A stretch of DNA of 64,000 nucleotides, taken from Proteobacteria bacterium DTSAM18 (lineage in GTDB: Bacteria; Myxococcota_A; UBA796; GCA-2862545). Below the pieces are notes generated by a model, which saw nothing but the letters and a program-made list of their open reading frames with translations, made no database searches and was not told where the DNA came from. The first letter of the stretch is position 1. Every line of letters starts with the position of its first letter. Location: the NCBI GenBank assembly GCA_028767165.1, contig JARACJ010000015.1, positions 62,001 to 126,000 on the forward strand, read 5' to 3'. The translations under genes and the position numbers were made by a program. Positions 32,428 to 39,808 of this stretch are shown one piece after another.

Positions 32428-32586
32428 GGGCACCCCAAGGGGTGCCCCTACGTACGGGCGCCCTTCCTTGTCAGGGATTCGGCGGCGGGCGTGCAGCCGC
32501 GCGGCGACGGACGCGGAGTTTCCGGTGATGCGCGGCCAGGGCACCCCAAGGGGTGCCCCTACGTACGGGCGCCCCTTGGGGCGCCC
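32428..32586. repeat. R3 palindromic repeat cluster
   Basis: Three hairpins lie in the 332-bp gap 32292-32623. GGGCACCCC AA GGGGTGCCC occurs at 32428-32447 and again at 32539-32558, each preceded by GCGGCCA and followed by CCTACGTACGGGCGCCC. The second is followed at once by GGGCGCCCC TT GGGGCGCCC (32567-32586). The rest of the gap shows no gene. The modules resemble REP-type extragenic palindromes. Confidence 0.75.
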
Positions 32587-32623
32587 CGGCTCCGAATCCC
32601 CGAAGCGTCCGGGTGATTCGCCC

Positions 32624-33244
32624 CTACCCCCGCTTCTTCCAGCCCCCGCCCGCACCCGGCGGCCGCCGCCGGCCCCTCGGCTTCGGCTTCGGCGCGGCCA
32701 CGGCCTCGACCTGCCGCACCTCGAACTCCCCAGGCGCGAGTCCGTCGAGGGTCCACTCCCCCACGCTGTAGCGGACCAGCCGCAGGGTGGGAAAGCCCAC
32801 CGCCGCGGTCATCCGACGCACCTGCCGGTTCCGCCCTTCCCGGATGGTCAGCTCGATCCAGGTCGTGGGGATGCTCTTCCGCTCCCGGATCGGCGGGTCC
32901 CTCGGCCCGATCGGCGGCTCGGGGATGATCCGGGCCTTCGCGGGCAGCGTCATGCCGTCCTTGAGCTGCACACCCTCGCGCAGCTTCTTCAGGGCCGCCT
33001 CGTCGACCGCGCCCTCCACCTGGGCCCAGTAGGTCTTCGGCTTCTTGTGCTTCGGCGACGCGATCCGGTGCTGCAGGCCGCCGTCGTCCGTCAGCACCAG
33101 CAGCCCCTCGGAGTCCTTGTCGAGACGACCGGCGGCGTACACGTCCGGCACGTCGATGTATTCCTTGAGCGTGCGCGCCCCGTGCTTGGGCGTGAACTGG
33201 CTGAGCACACCGTAGGGCTTGTGGAACAGGACCAGCCGGGCCAT
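32624..33244 (-). CDS. rluE: 23S rRNA pseudouridine synthase, RluE-like
   Basis: A 206-residue RsuA-family enzyme without an S4 domain, as in RluE. It begins [17 protein letters not shown]. The catalytic motif is [20 protein letters not shown], with Asp in GRLDxDSEG, followed by KTYWAQVEG and [23 protein letters not shown]. The basic tail ([21 protein letters not shown]) probably binds rRNA. RluE makes pseudouridine 2457 in E. coli 23S rRNA. It lies 9 bp after the stop of the RluF-like gene, forming a two-gene rRNA-modification operon. Confidence 0.85.
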   Translation of the reverse strand: MARLVLFHKPYGVLSQFTPKHGARTLKEYIDVPDVYAAGRLDKDSEGLLVLTDDGGLQHRIASPKHKKPKTYWAQVEGAVDEAALKKLREGVQLKDGMTLPAKARIIPEPPIGPRDPPIRERKSIPTTWIELTIREGRNRQVRRMTAAVGFPTLRLVRYSVGEWTLDGLAPGEFEVRQVEAVAAPKPKPRGRRRPPGAGGGWKKRG

Positions 33245-33253
33245 CGCGCGCTC

Positions 33254-33985
33254 CTACTCGTGGGTCTTCGACGAACCGGCGGTCTGCCGGTGGATCTCGG
33301 CCATCTCGGCGTCGGTGAGGTGGCGCCAGCGGCCCACCGGCACGTCGAGCTCCACGTCCATGATCCGCACGCGCTGCAGCCGCATCACCTTGTAGCCGAG
33401 CTTCTCGCACATACGACGGATCTGGCGGTTGAGGCCCTGCTTGAGCACGATGCGGAACCTGCGGGCACCCGTCTGCTCCACCTCGCAGGGGTCGGTGACC
33501 GTGCCGAGGATGGGCACGCCGGCGGCCATCTTCCGGATGAACTCCGGGGTGATCTTCTGGTCGACCGTGACCACGTACTCCTTCTCGTGGGCGTTCTTGG
33601 CCCGGAGGATCTTGTTCACGATGTCGCCGTCGTCGGTCAGGAAGATGAGGCCCTCGCTCATCTTGTCGAGCCGCCCGATGGGGAAGATCCGGGTGGGGTA
33701 GCCGATGTAGTCGATGATGTTGTCGGGCTCGTTCTTCACGTCGGTGGTGCACACGATGCCGCGGGGCTTGTGGAAGGCGATGTAGGTCCACGCCTGCTTC
33801 TGCGGCGAGACCACCTTGCCGTCGACCTCCACCGAGTCGCCGGGCATCACCTTGGTGCCCAGCTCGGGCACCTTGCCGTTGAGGGTCACCCGGCCCTCCT
33901 GCAGCAGGCGATCGCCCTCACGGCGGGAGCAGAACCCGATCTCGCTGAGGTACTTGTTGATGCGGGTGGGCTTGTCGACGGTCAT
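33254..33985 (-). CDS. rluF: 23S rRNA pseudouridine synthase, RluF-like
   Basis: A 243-residue enzyme with an N-terminal S4 RNA-binding domain (TRINKYLSEIGFCSRREGDRLLQEGRVTLNG) and an RsuA/RluF catalytic domain. The active site is PIGRLDKMSEGLIFLTDDGD, with KPRGIVCTTD upstream and LKQGLNRQIRRMCEKLGYKVMRLQRVRI downstream. RluF modifies U2604 (and weakly U2605) of 23S rRNA in E. coli. The ATG at 33985 begins directly before the S4 domain. It heads the operon with the RluE-like gene. Confidence 0.87.
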   Translation of the reverse strand: MTVDKPTRINKYLSEIGFCSRREGDRLLQEGRVTLNGKVPELGTKVMPGDSVEVDGKVVSPQKQAWTYIAFHKPRGIVCTTDVKNEPDNIIDYIGYPTRIFPIGRLDKMSEGLIFLTDDGDIVNKILRAKNAHEKEYVVTVDQKITPEFIRKMAAGVPILGTVTDPCEVEQTGARRFRIVLKQGLNRQIRRMCEKLGYKVMRLQRVRIMDVELDVPVGRWRHLTDAEMAEIHRQTAGSSKTHE

Positions 33986-34160
33986 GGGGTGCTCCCGAAG
34001 GTCGCCTCGCCCCGGCACCGCCGGCGAGGACGCACGATGACCCCGCCGCCATCGTCCATGGGCGGGGCGCGGGCCCCATATCACCGGCGCCCAGGACGGA
34101 CATGTCCGCGGTCCGTCGACGCCGTGGTACAGCCTGTGCCATCCCTTCCGCGGAGACCCC

Positions 34161-35147
34161 ATGGACACCCTCATGCTGACGACCGGCTGGCTCGTCTGGG
34201 CGATCGTCGCCTTCTTCGCCCTCCGGGGACTCTGGCGCCTTCTCCGGCCCAACGCCGCACTCGACCTGTCCGGCCGCTGGATCGTCGTCACCGGCTGCGA
34301 CTCCGGCTTCGGCTTCGGTGTCGTGCAGCGCCTCATCGGCCGTGGCGCCCACGTCGTCGCCTTCTGCTTCACCGACGAGGGCGCGGCACAGGCCCTGGCC
34401 GCCGGCGCCCGCCTGGCCCCTCGCCTCGACCTCACCGACCGCCAGGCCGTCGGAGCGGCAGCCGCCGAGGTGCGTCAGGCTTGTGGCGACCAGCTGTGGG
34501 GGCTCGTGCACAACGCCGGCACCGTGCTGCCCGGGTTCGTCGAGTACCAGCCCCTGTCCTTCTACGAACGGGTCATGGCGGTCAACTTCCTCGCCCCCGT
34601 CCACCTCACCCAGAAGCTGATCCCCGCGCTCAAGTCCGCCCGCGGCCGGATCGTGCTGGTCAGCAGCGTCGACGGGATCGTCAGCCTGCCCGGCAACGCC
34701 CCCTACGACGCCTCCAAATTCGCCATCGAGGCCTACGCGGACGCCCTGCGCGCGGAGCTGTCCTTCTGGAAGGTGTCCGTCTCCGTCATCAACCCCTCCA
34801 CCATGCGCACCCCCCTCGCGATGACCTTCTTCGAGGGCCACCGCAAGGCCTGGGAGCAGATGGACCGGGACGACCCGGACGGCCCGTGGAAGCAGGCGTG
34901 GCCCGCGGACTGGCTGGACACCTACATCGCCGAGAACACCGAAGCGCTGCAGCGCATCGCCCAGGACCCACGACACGCCATCGACGACATCGTCCACGCC
35001 CTCGGCGCCTCCCGTCCCGACCTCCGCTACCTCAGCGGCACCCTGTCCAAGACCCTGTTCCTCGCCCTGTGGAAGATGCCCGAGCGGTGGTCCCTGGCCA
35101 TCAAGAAGGGCATGATCCGGCCCGCACCGCGCCTGGGCAGGGACTGA
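34161..35147 (+). CDS. SDR9C-like (retinol/17-beta-HSD type) dehydrogenase
   Basis: A 328-residue membrane-anchored SDR. An N-terminal hydrophobic segment (LTTGWLVWAIVAFFALRGLWRLL) precedes the cofactor motif VVTGCDSGFGFGVVQRLI. TGCDSGFG is the hallmark of animal retinol dehydrogenase and 17-beta-HSD type 6 enzymes (SDR9C). Next come LVHNAGTVLPG, the catalytic Ser in IVLVSSVDGIVSLPGN and YDASK. The C-terminal helices (WLDTYIAENTEALQRIAQDPRHAIDDIVHAL) also fit this family. The predicted reaction is NAD-linked oxidation of a sterol or isoprenoid alcohol. It is divergent from the RluF-like gene. Confidence 0.78.
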   Translation: MDTLMLTTGWLVWAIVAFFALRGLWRLLRPNAALDLSGRWIVVTGCDSGFGFGVVQRLIGRGAHVVAFCFTDEGAAQALAAGARLAPRLDLTDRQAVGAAAAEVRQACGDQLWGLVHNAGTVLPGFVEYQPLSFYERVMAVNFLAPVHLTQKLIPALKSARGRIVLVSSVDGIVSLPGNAPYDASKFAIEAYADALRAELSFWKVSVSVINPSTMRTPLAMTFFEGHRKAWEQMDRDDPDGPWKQAWPADWLDTYIAENTEALQRIAQDPRHAIDDIVHALGASRPDLRYLSGTLSKTLFLALWKMPERWSLAIKKGMIRPAPRLGRD

Positions 35148-35261
35148 TCCGAGACACCCGACGCCCCGTCCGCACCGTGCAGGATTCGTCAGGACACGGG
35201 CCTCGGGTTCACGACCCGCCATAGGACAGGTTAGAAGGCGCGACTGCACACCCCAGGAGGC

Positions 35262-35744
35262 ATGGTGCACAAGCCCACCGTCATTCGCGCGATTCGCGCT
35301 GCCCTCCAGGCCGAGTTCGACCACCTCGTCCAGAGCACCGAGGCCGCCCTGGCCGAGGCCACCGGCGAGGAGTCCCACGCCGAGAACAAGTACGACACCC
35401 GCGCCCTCGAGGCCTCCTACCTGGCCGGCGGCCAGACCGAGCGCCTGCTGGCCCTGAAGAAGCGCGTCGCCTGGTTCGACGTGCTCAACACCGGCGATCT
35501 GTCCGACGGCAGCCGCATCCAGGCCGGCGCCCTCGTGCAGGTCGAGGAAGACGAGGAGACCTGGTGGTGCTTCGTGGCCCCCGAAGGCGGCGGCCTGAAG
35601 GTCCAGGTCGACGGCACCGAGGTCACGGTCATCGGCCCCGACGCCCCCATCGGCCGCGCGCTCCTCGGCAGCCGCGAGGACGACGACGTGCTCGTGCGCA
35701 CCCACAAGGGTCATCGGGAGCTGGCGGTGCTCGCGGTGCGCTGA
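35262..35744 (+). CDS. GreA/GreB-like transcription elongation factor family protein
   Basis: A 160-residue protein. The N-terminal part (residues 5-75) is a helical hairpin like the Gre coiled coil, with acidic tip EATGEESHAENKYDTRALEASYL and KK at the second helix. The C-terminal part (about 80-160) is the Gre FKBP-like domain (GALVQVEEDEETWWCFVAP; GPDAPIGRALLGSREDDDV). It fits the Gre-like subgroup with the NKYDTRxLExxYL motif. It probably enters the RNA polymerase secondary channel, but cleavage activity is uncertain. It stands alone between the SDR9C-like and P-type ATPase genes. Confidence 0.75.
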   Translation: MVHKPTVIRAIRAALQAEFDHLVQSTEAALAEATGEESHAENKYDTRALEASYLAGGQTERLLALKKRVAWFDVLNTGDLSDGSRIQAGALVQVEEDEETWWCFVAPEGGGLKVQVDGTEVTVIGPDAPIGRALLGSREDDDVLVRTHKGHRELAVLAVR

Positions 35745-35810
35745 TCCGCCTTCTCCCCCGCCCTTCCGGGTCGATGCTCCCTAGGTGAGCCGTCCCGGAG
35801 GGAACCGCCC

Positions 35811-38444
35811 GTGCCAGGGTCCGACCCCGCATTCCACGCACTCGACGTCGCCGCAGTCTGCGGCGCGCTGGGGACCGATCCGTCCAGGGGTCTCACCGCG
35901 GACGAAGCCGCGCGCCGGCTCGAGGACGACGGCCCGAACGAGCTGCAGGCCATCCCCAAAACCCCCTGGTGGCGGCTCGTGGGCCAGCAGTTCCACGATG
36001 CCCTGCTGGCCATCCTGGCGGCAGCGGCCGTGGTCTCCGCCCTGGTCGGCGAGCTCACCGACGCCCTCACCATCGTGGCCATCATCCTGCTCAACGCCAT
36101 CCTCGGCTTCGTGCAGGCGTTCCGCGCCGAGCAGGCCATCGCCGCGCTGCGGGAGATGCTCGCGCCGTCGGCCACGGTCATCCGCGATGGCAAGCCGACG
36201 GCGATCGACGCGCGCGCCGTCGTGCGCGGAGACCTCGTGTCGCTCTCCCTCGGCGACCGCGTCCCCGCCGATCTGCGCATCCTGAAGGCCACCGACCTCG
36301 CCGTGGATGAGTCCGCCATCACCGGCGAGTCCCAGGCGGTCACCAAGTCCACCGACGCCACCGCCTCCGACGTACCCCTGGCCGAGCGCACCTCGATGGT
36401 GTTCATGGGCACTGCGGTGACCCGGGGCAGCGCCACCGGCGTGGTCACCGGCACGGGCACCCACACCGAGTTCGGGCAGGTCGCCACCCTCACCCAGAGC
36501 ATCGACGAGGAGCCCACCCGGCTGCAGGTGCGCCTCAACCAGCTCGGCAAGCTCCTCGGCATCGCGTCGGTCACGGTCGCGCTCATCGTGGTGCTCATCG
36601 GCGTGATCACCGGCCGACCCCTCGGCGAGATGGCCTACATGGGCATTGCCCTCGCCGTGGCGGTGGTGCCCGAGGGGCTGCCCGCGGTGGTCACCATCAC
36701 CCTGGCGCTGGGCGTCCGGCAGATGCACCGGCGCCACGTCATCGTGCGGCACCTGCAGGCCACCGAGAGCCTGGGCAGCACCAGCGTCATCTGCACCGAC
36801 AAGACCGGGACCCTCACCCAGAACCGGATGACGGCGGTCGGTGTGTGGATGACCTCAGCAGCCTACCCGCTGCGGGACGGCGCGCCGGACGGGCAGCCGG
36901 AGGAGGTCCGTTCGGACCACCGGCGCCTGCTGACCTGCGCCGCCACCTGCAACCGGGCCGAGGTCACCGGCGACCCGGACGCCCCCCTGCTGGGCGCCCC
37001 CACGGAGACCGCCCTGCTGGCCCTGCCCGGCGCCACCGACCTGCGACGGCCCATCGAGCGGGAGCTGCCCTTCGACAGCGAGCGCAAGCGCATGACCGTC
37101 ACCAGCGGCGCCCACGTGTACATGAAGGGCGCCCCCGAGGTGGTGCTCGAGCGCTGCAGCCGACACCTGCACCACGGCCGCGCCCTCCCCCTGGACGACG
37201 ACGTCCGGGGGCGCATCCAGCAGGCCCTGCAGGACATGGCGGACCGGGGCGAGCGCACCCTGGCCTTCGCCGACGGCGACCTGCCCGCCGACGCCTCCGA
37301 CGGCGGCTTCGAGCGGGACCTGGTGTTCCTGGGCCTCGTCGCCATCACCGACCCGCCACGCCCGGAGGTGCCCGAGGCCATCGGACAGGCCACCGCCGCC
37401 GGCATCACCACCGTGATGATCACCGGCGACAACCCCCGCACCGCCCTGGCCATCGCCCAGGGGGTGGGCCTGCGCGCCCACCGCGCCGTGACGGGCCCCG
37501 AGCTCGACCGCCTCTCCCGGGACGAGCTGGTCGCGCTGCTGGACGACCCGCCGGTGTTCGCCCGGGTCAGCCCCACCCACAAGCTGGACATCATCGACGC
37601 CTGGCAGTCCCGGGGGGCCCAGGTGGCCATGACCGGCGACGGCGTGAACGACGCTCCGGCCCTGAAGAAGGCCGACGTGGGCATCGCGATGGGGCAGCGG
37701 GGAACCGAGGTGGCCCGCAGCGCCTCCGACATCCTGCTGGTGGACGACAACTTCGCCTCCATCGTGGCCGGGGTCGAGGAGGGCCGCCGCCAGTACGACA
37801 ACATCCGCAAGTTCGTCCGCTACCTGCTCTCGTCGAACGCCGGGGAGGTCATCGCCATCACCGGCGCCCTCCTGGTGGGCCTGCCTCCCATCCTGCTGCC
37901 GGTGCAGATCCTGTGGGCCAACCTCGTCACCGACGGCGTCACCTCCATCGCCCTGGGCGCCGAGAAGGCCCACGCGGCCACCATGACCCGACCACCGCGG
38001 GACCCGGCCGAGACCATCCTCGACCGGCGGGGCAGCATCGGCATCGGTCTGGCCGGCAGCTACATCGGCCTGGCCACGCTGCTGGTGTTCTGGTGGTACC
38101 TGCGCCAGGGAGGCGATCTGGCCACCCGGGCGCAGACCGTGGCGTTCACGGGCCTCATCCTGTTCGAGAAGATCAACGTCTTCAACTTCCGCTCCCTGAC
38201 CACGCCGCTGTACCGGATCGGCTGGTTCAGCAACGTGCCCCTGCTCGTGGCCGCCGGTGCCAGCATGGGGCTGCAGGTGCTGGCGGTGTACCTGCCGTTC
38301 CTGCAGGACGCGCTGCACACGGTGCCGATGACCCGCGGCGACTGGCTCGTGCTGCTGGTGGTGGGGCTGCCTCTGCTGCTGATCGGCGAGCTGGTGAAGG
38401 TGTTCCGGCCGCCGCGGGAGGCCCACCGTGCGCAGGCCGCTTGA
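35811..38444 (+). CDS. P-type cation-transporting ATPase (P2A, Ca2+-ATPase-like)
   Basis: An 877-residue inner-membrane pump starting at GTG. It has the N-terminal cation ATPase domain, TGES (actuator), CTDKTGTLTQNRM with phosphorylated Asp330, KGAPE, and TGDGVNDAPALK. Ion-site residues match the SERCA/PMR1 class: PEGLPA in TM4, SNAGEV in TM5 (N and E) and WANLVTDG in TM6 (N, T and D). The predicted cargo is Ca2+ or Mn2+. It ends 52 bp before the BlaI-type repressor gene, with a BlaI-like operator in the gap. It could be part of the same metal locus but has its own upstream region. Confidence 0.88.
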   Translation: MPGSDPAFHALDVAAVCGALGTDPSRGLTADEAARRLEDDGPNELQAIPKTPWWRLVGQQFHDALLAILAAAAVVSALVGELTDALTIVAIILLNAILGFVQAFRAEQAIAALREMLAPSATVIRDGKPTAIDARAVVRGDLVSLSLGDRVPADLRILKATDLAVDESAITGESQAVTKSTDATASDVPLAERTSMVFMGTAVTRGSATGVVTGTGTHTEFGQVATLTQSIDEEPTRLQVRLNQLGKLLGIASVTVALIVVLIGVITGRPLGEMAYMGIALAVAVVPEGLPAVVTITLALGVRQMHRRHVIVRHLQATESLGSTSVICTDKTGTLTQNRMTAVGVWMTSAAYPLRDGAPDGQPEEVRSDHRRLLTCAATCNRAEVTGDPDAPLLGAPTETALLALPGATDLRRPIERELPFDSERKRMTVTSGAHVYMKGAPEVVLERCSRHLHHGRALPLDDDVRGRIQQALQDMADRGERTLAFADGDLPADASDGGFERDLVFLGLVAITDPPRPEVPEAIGQATAAGITTVMITGDNPRTALAIAQGVGLRAHRAVTGPELDRLSRDELVALLDDPPVFARVSPTHKLDIIDAWQSRGAQVAMTGDGVNDAPALKKADVGIAMGQRGTEVARSASDILLVDDNFASIVAGVEEGRRQYDNIRKFVRYLLSSNAGEVIAITGALLVGLPPILLPVQILWANLVTDGVTSIALGAEKAHAATMTRPPRDPAETILDRRGSIGIGLAGSYIGLATLLVFWWYLRQGGDLATRAQTVAFTGLILFEKINVFNFRSLTTPLYRIGWFSNVPLLVAAGASMGLQVLAVYLPFLQDALHTVPMTRGDWLVLLVVGLPLLLIGELVKVFRPPREAHRAQAA

Positions 38445-38463
38445 CACCGTCGGCCCCATCGAC

Positions 38464-38485
38464 CTACTACGACAATCCGTAGTAG
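38464..38485. promoter_or_regulatory. BlaI-type operator upstream of the repressor gene
   Basis: A perfect inverted repeat: CTACTACG (38464-38471), 6 bp, CGTAGTAG (38478-38485). It ends just before the AAGGAG ribosome site of the BlaI-like gene. TAC/GTA-type palindromes are typical BlaI/MecI/CopY binding sites. A related palindrome lies at 39846-39864. Confidence 0.7.
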
Positions 38486-38496
38486 AAGGAGCGACC

Positions 38497-38862
38497 ATGC
38501 CGAAGGCCCCCGCACTGGAACGACGCGTCCTGGACACCCTGTGGAGCGGGGGTACCTGGTCGGTGCGGCAGGTCCATGCCGCGGTCGGAGATGGGCTCGC
38601 CTACACCACCATCGCCACGGTCCTCGATCGGCTGCACGACAAGGGCGCGGTACGCCGGCACAAGCGGGGCGTGGCCTGGCGCTACGAGGCCGCCCGATCC
38701 CGGGAGCAGGCCATCGGCGCCGAGGTGGCCCGGATGTTCGCCCGGGTCGACGCCGACCCCGACTCCCTGCTCCTCGCCTTCCTCGACCAGGTCGAGCAGA
38801 CCGATCCCTCGGCCCTCGATCGGCTCGAGGCCCTGCTTCGCAGCCGAAGGGATCGGGAATGA
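38497..38862 (+). CDS. BlaI/MecI-family transcriptional repressor
   Basis: A 121-residue winged-helix repressor. The DNA-binding part is LERRVLDTLWSGGTWSVRQVHAAVGDGLAYTTIATVLDRLHDKGAVRRHKRGVAWRYEA. The C-terminal helices (FLDQVEQTDPSALDRLEALL) form the dimer interface, where BlaI-type repressors are cut by their M56 partner. The ATG at 38497 follows AAGGAG at good spacing; an upstream ATG overlapping the ATPase gene would include the operator and is less likely. Its stop overlaps the start of the M56 gene by 4 nt. It probably represses itself and the downstream RND operon. Confidence 0.88.
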   Translation: MPKAPALERRVLDTLWSGGTWSVRQVHAAVGDGLAYTTIATVLDRLHDKGAVRRHKRGVAWRYEAARSREQAIGAEVARMFARVDADPDSLLLAFLDQVEQTDPSALDRLEALLRSRRDRE

Positions 38863-39800
38863 ACGCCCTCGGCCTCGCCCTCGTGATCGCCGCGCTGGCC
38901 ACCGGGTCCGCCTGGCTGGTCTCGGCCCTCACCTTCCCCGCCTGGGTCGCGCTGTCCCGGCGCTGGCCCGGGCTGGCCCGAAAGGTCCCCCTCGTCGCCG
39001 CGCTGCCCGTGGTGGCCGCGCTCACCCTCACCCTCGCCGCCCTCATCCCGGGTGATCCCCACCTGGGCCTGCCGTCGGGCTGCCACTGCGACGCGTCCAT
39101 GCCCGCGTGGTCCCACCTGTGCCCCGTCCATCCGGAGAAGGCGCTGGTCCTGCTCCCCGCCGCACTCGCCGTGCTGGCCCTGCTCCTGCCGGGACGGATC
39201 CGGGCGGCACGGCGCCTCCTCGACCAACCCCGGGGCCCCCGGGCGTCCGGCTCCGCGCCGGTCCTGACGGATCTGCCGCGCCCCACGGCCCTGCTGCTCG
39301 GCTGGCGTCGGCCCACCATCGTCGTCGACCGGCGCCTGTGGTCCGCCCTCGCCCCCGGCGAACGCAGCGTCGTCCTGGCCCACGAGCAGGCCCACATCGA
39401 CCGCCGCGACCCCCTCACCCTCATGGCGCTGCAGGCGCTCACCCTCGCCGCGCCCCGCACCGCCGCCACCGCCCTGATCCGGACCTGGCTCGACCGGGCG
39501 GAGGGTCGGGCCGACGCCCTGGCCGCCCGGGCCGTGCACGACCCCCTCCTCGTGGCCCGCACCCTGCTGCGGTGTGCCCGGTTGGGCAGCGAGGAGCGAA
39601 CCGAGGCCCTCGCCTGGACGGGCGGCACGCTGGAGCACCGCGTCCGTGCACTCCTCGCCGACGACGAGCAGCCCGTCTCGCCCCGCCCGGATGCCGGCGT
39701 GGCGGATCTGCTGGTGCTGATTGCGGTCACGGGTGCCTGCCTGTCGGGCACGCCCTGGGTGCACCACCACGTCGAACACCTCCTCAACCTCTCCCTGTAG
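38859..39800 (+). CDS. M56 (BlaR1/MecR1-like) membrane metalloprotease with Cys/His loop
   Basis: A 313-residue protein with about four membrane segments and the zinc protease motif HEQAH (H175, E176, H179) in VVLAHEQAHIDRRDPL, as in BlaR1. It lacks the C-terminal penicillin-binding sensor. The loop between TM2 and TM3, extracytoplasmic in BlaR1 topology, is short and carries C75, H76, C77, H86, C88 and H91 (GCHCD and SHLCPVH). The C-terminus after TM4 reads WVHHHVEHLL. I infer that metal binding outside triggers cleavage of the BlaI-like repressor. It overlaps the BlaI gene by 4 nt and ends 8 bp before czcC. Confidence 0.82.
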   Translation: MNALGLALVIAALATGSAWLVSALTFPAWVALSRRWPGLARKVPLVAALPVVAALTLTLAALIPGDPHLGLPSGCHCDASMPAWSHLCPVHPEKALVLLPAALAVLALLLPGRIRAARRLLDQPRGPRASGSAPVLTDLPRPTALLLGWRRPTIVVDRRLWSALAPGERSVVLAHEQAHIDRRDPLTLMALQALTLAAPRTAATALIRTWLDRAEGRADALAARAVHDPLLVARTLLRCARLGSEERTEALAWTGGTLEHRVRALLADDEQPVSPRPDAGVADLLVLIAVTGACLSGTPWVHHHVEHLLNLSL

Positions 39801-39808
39801 GACCCGCC

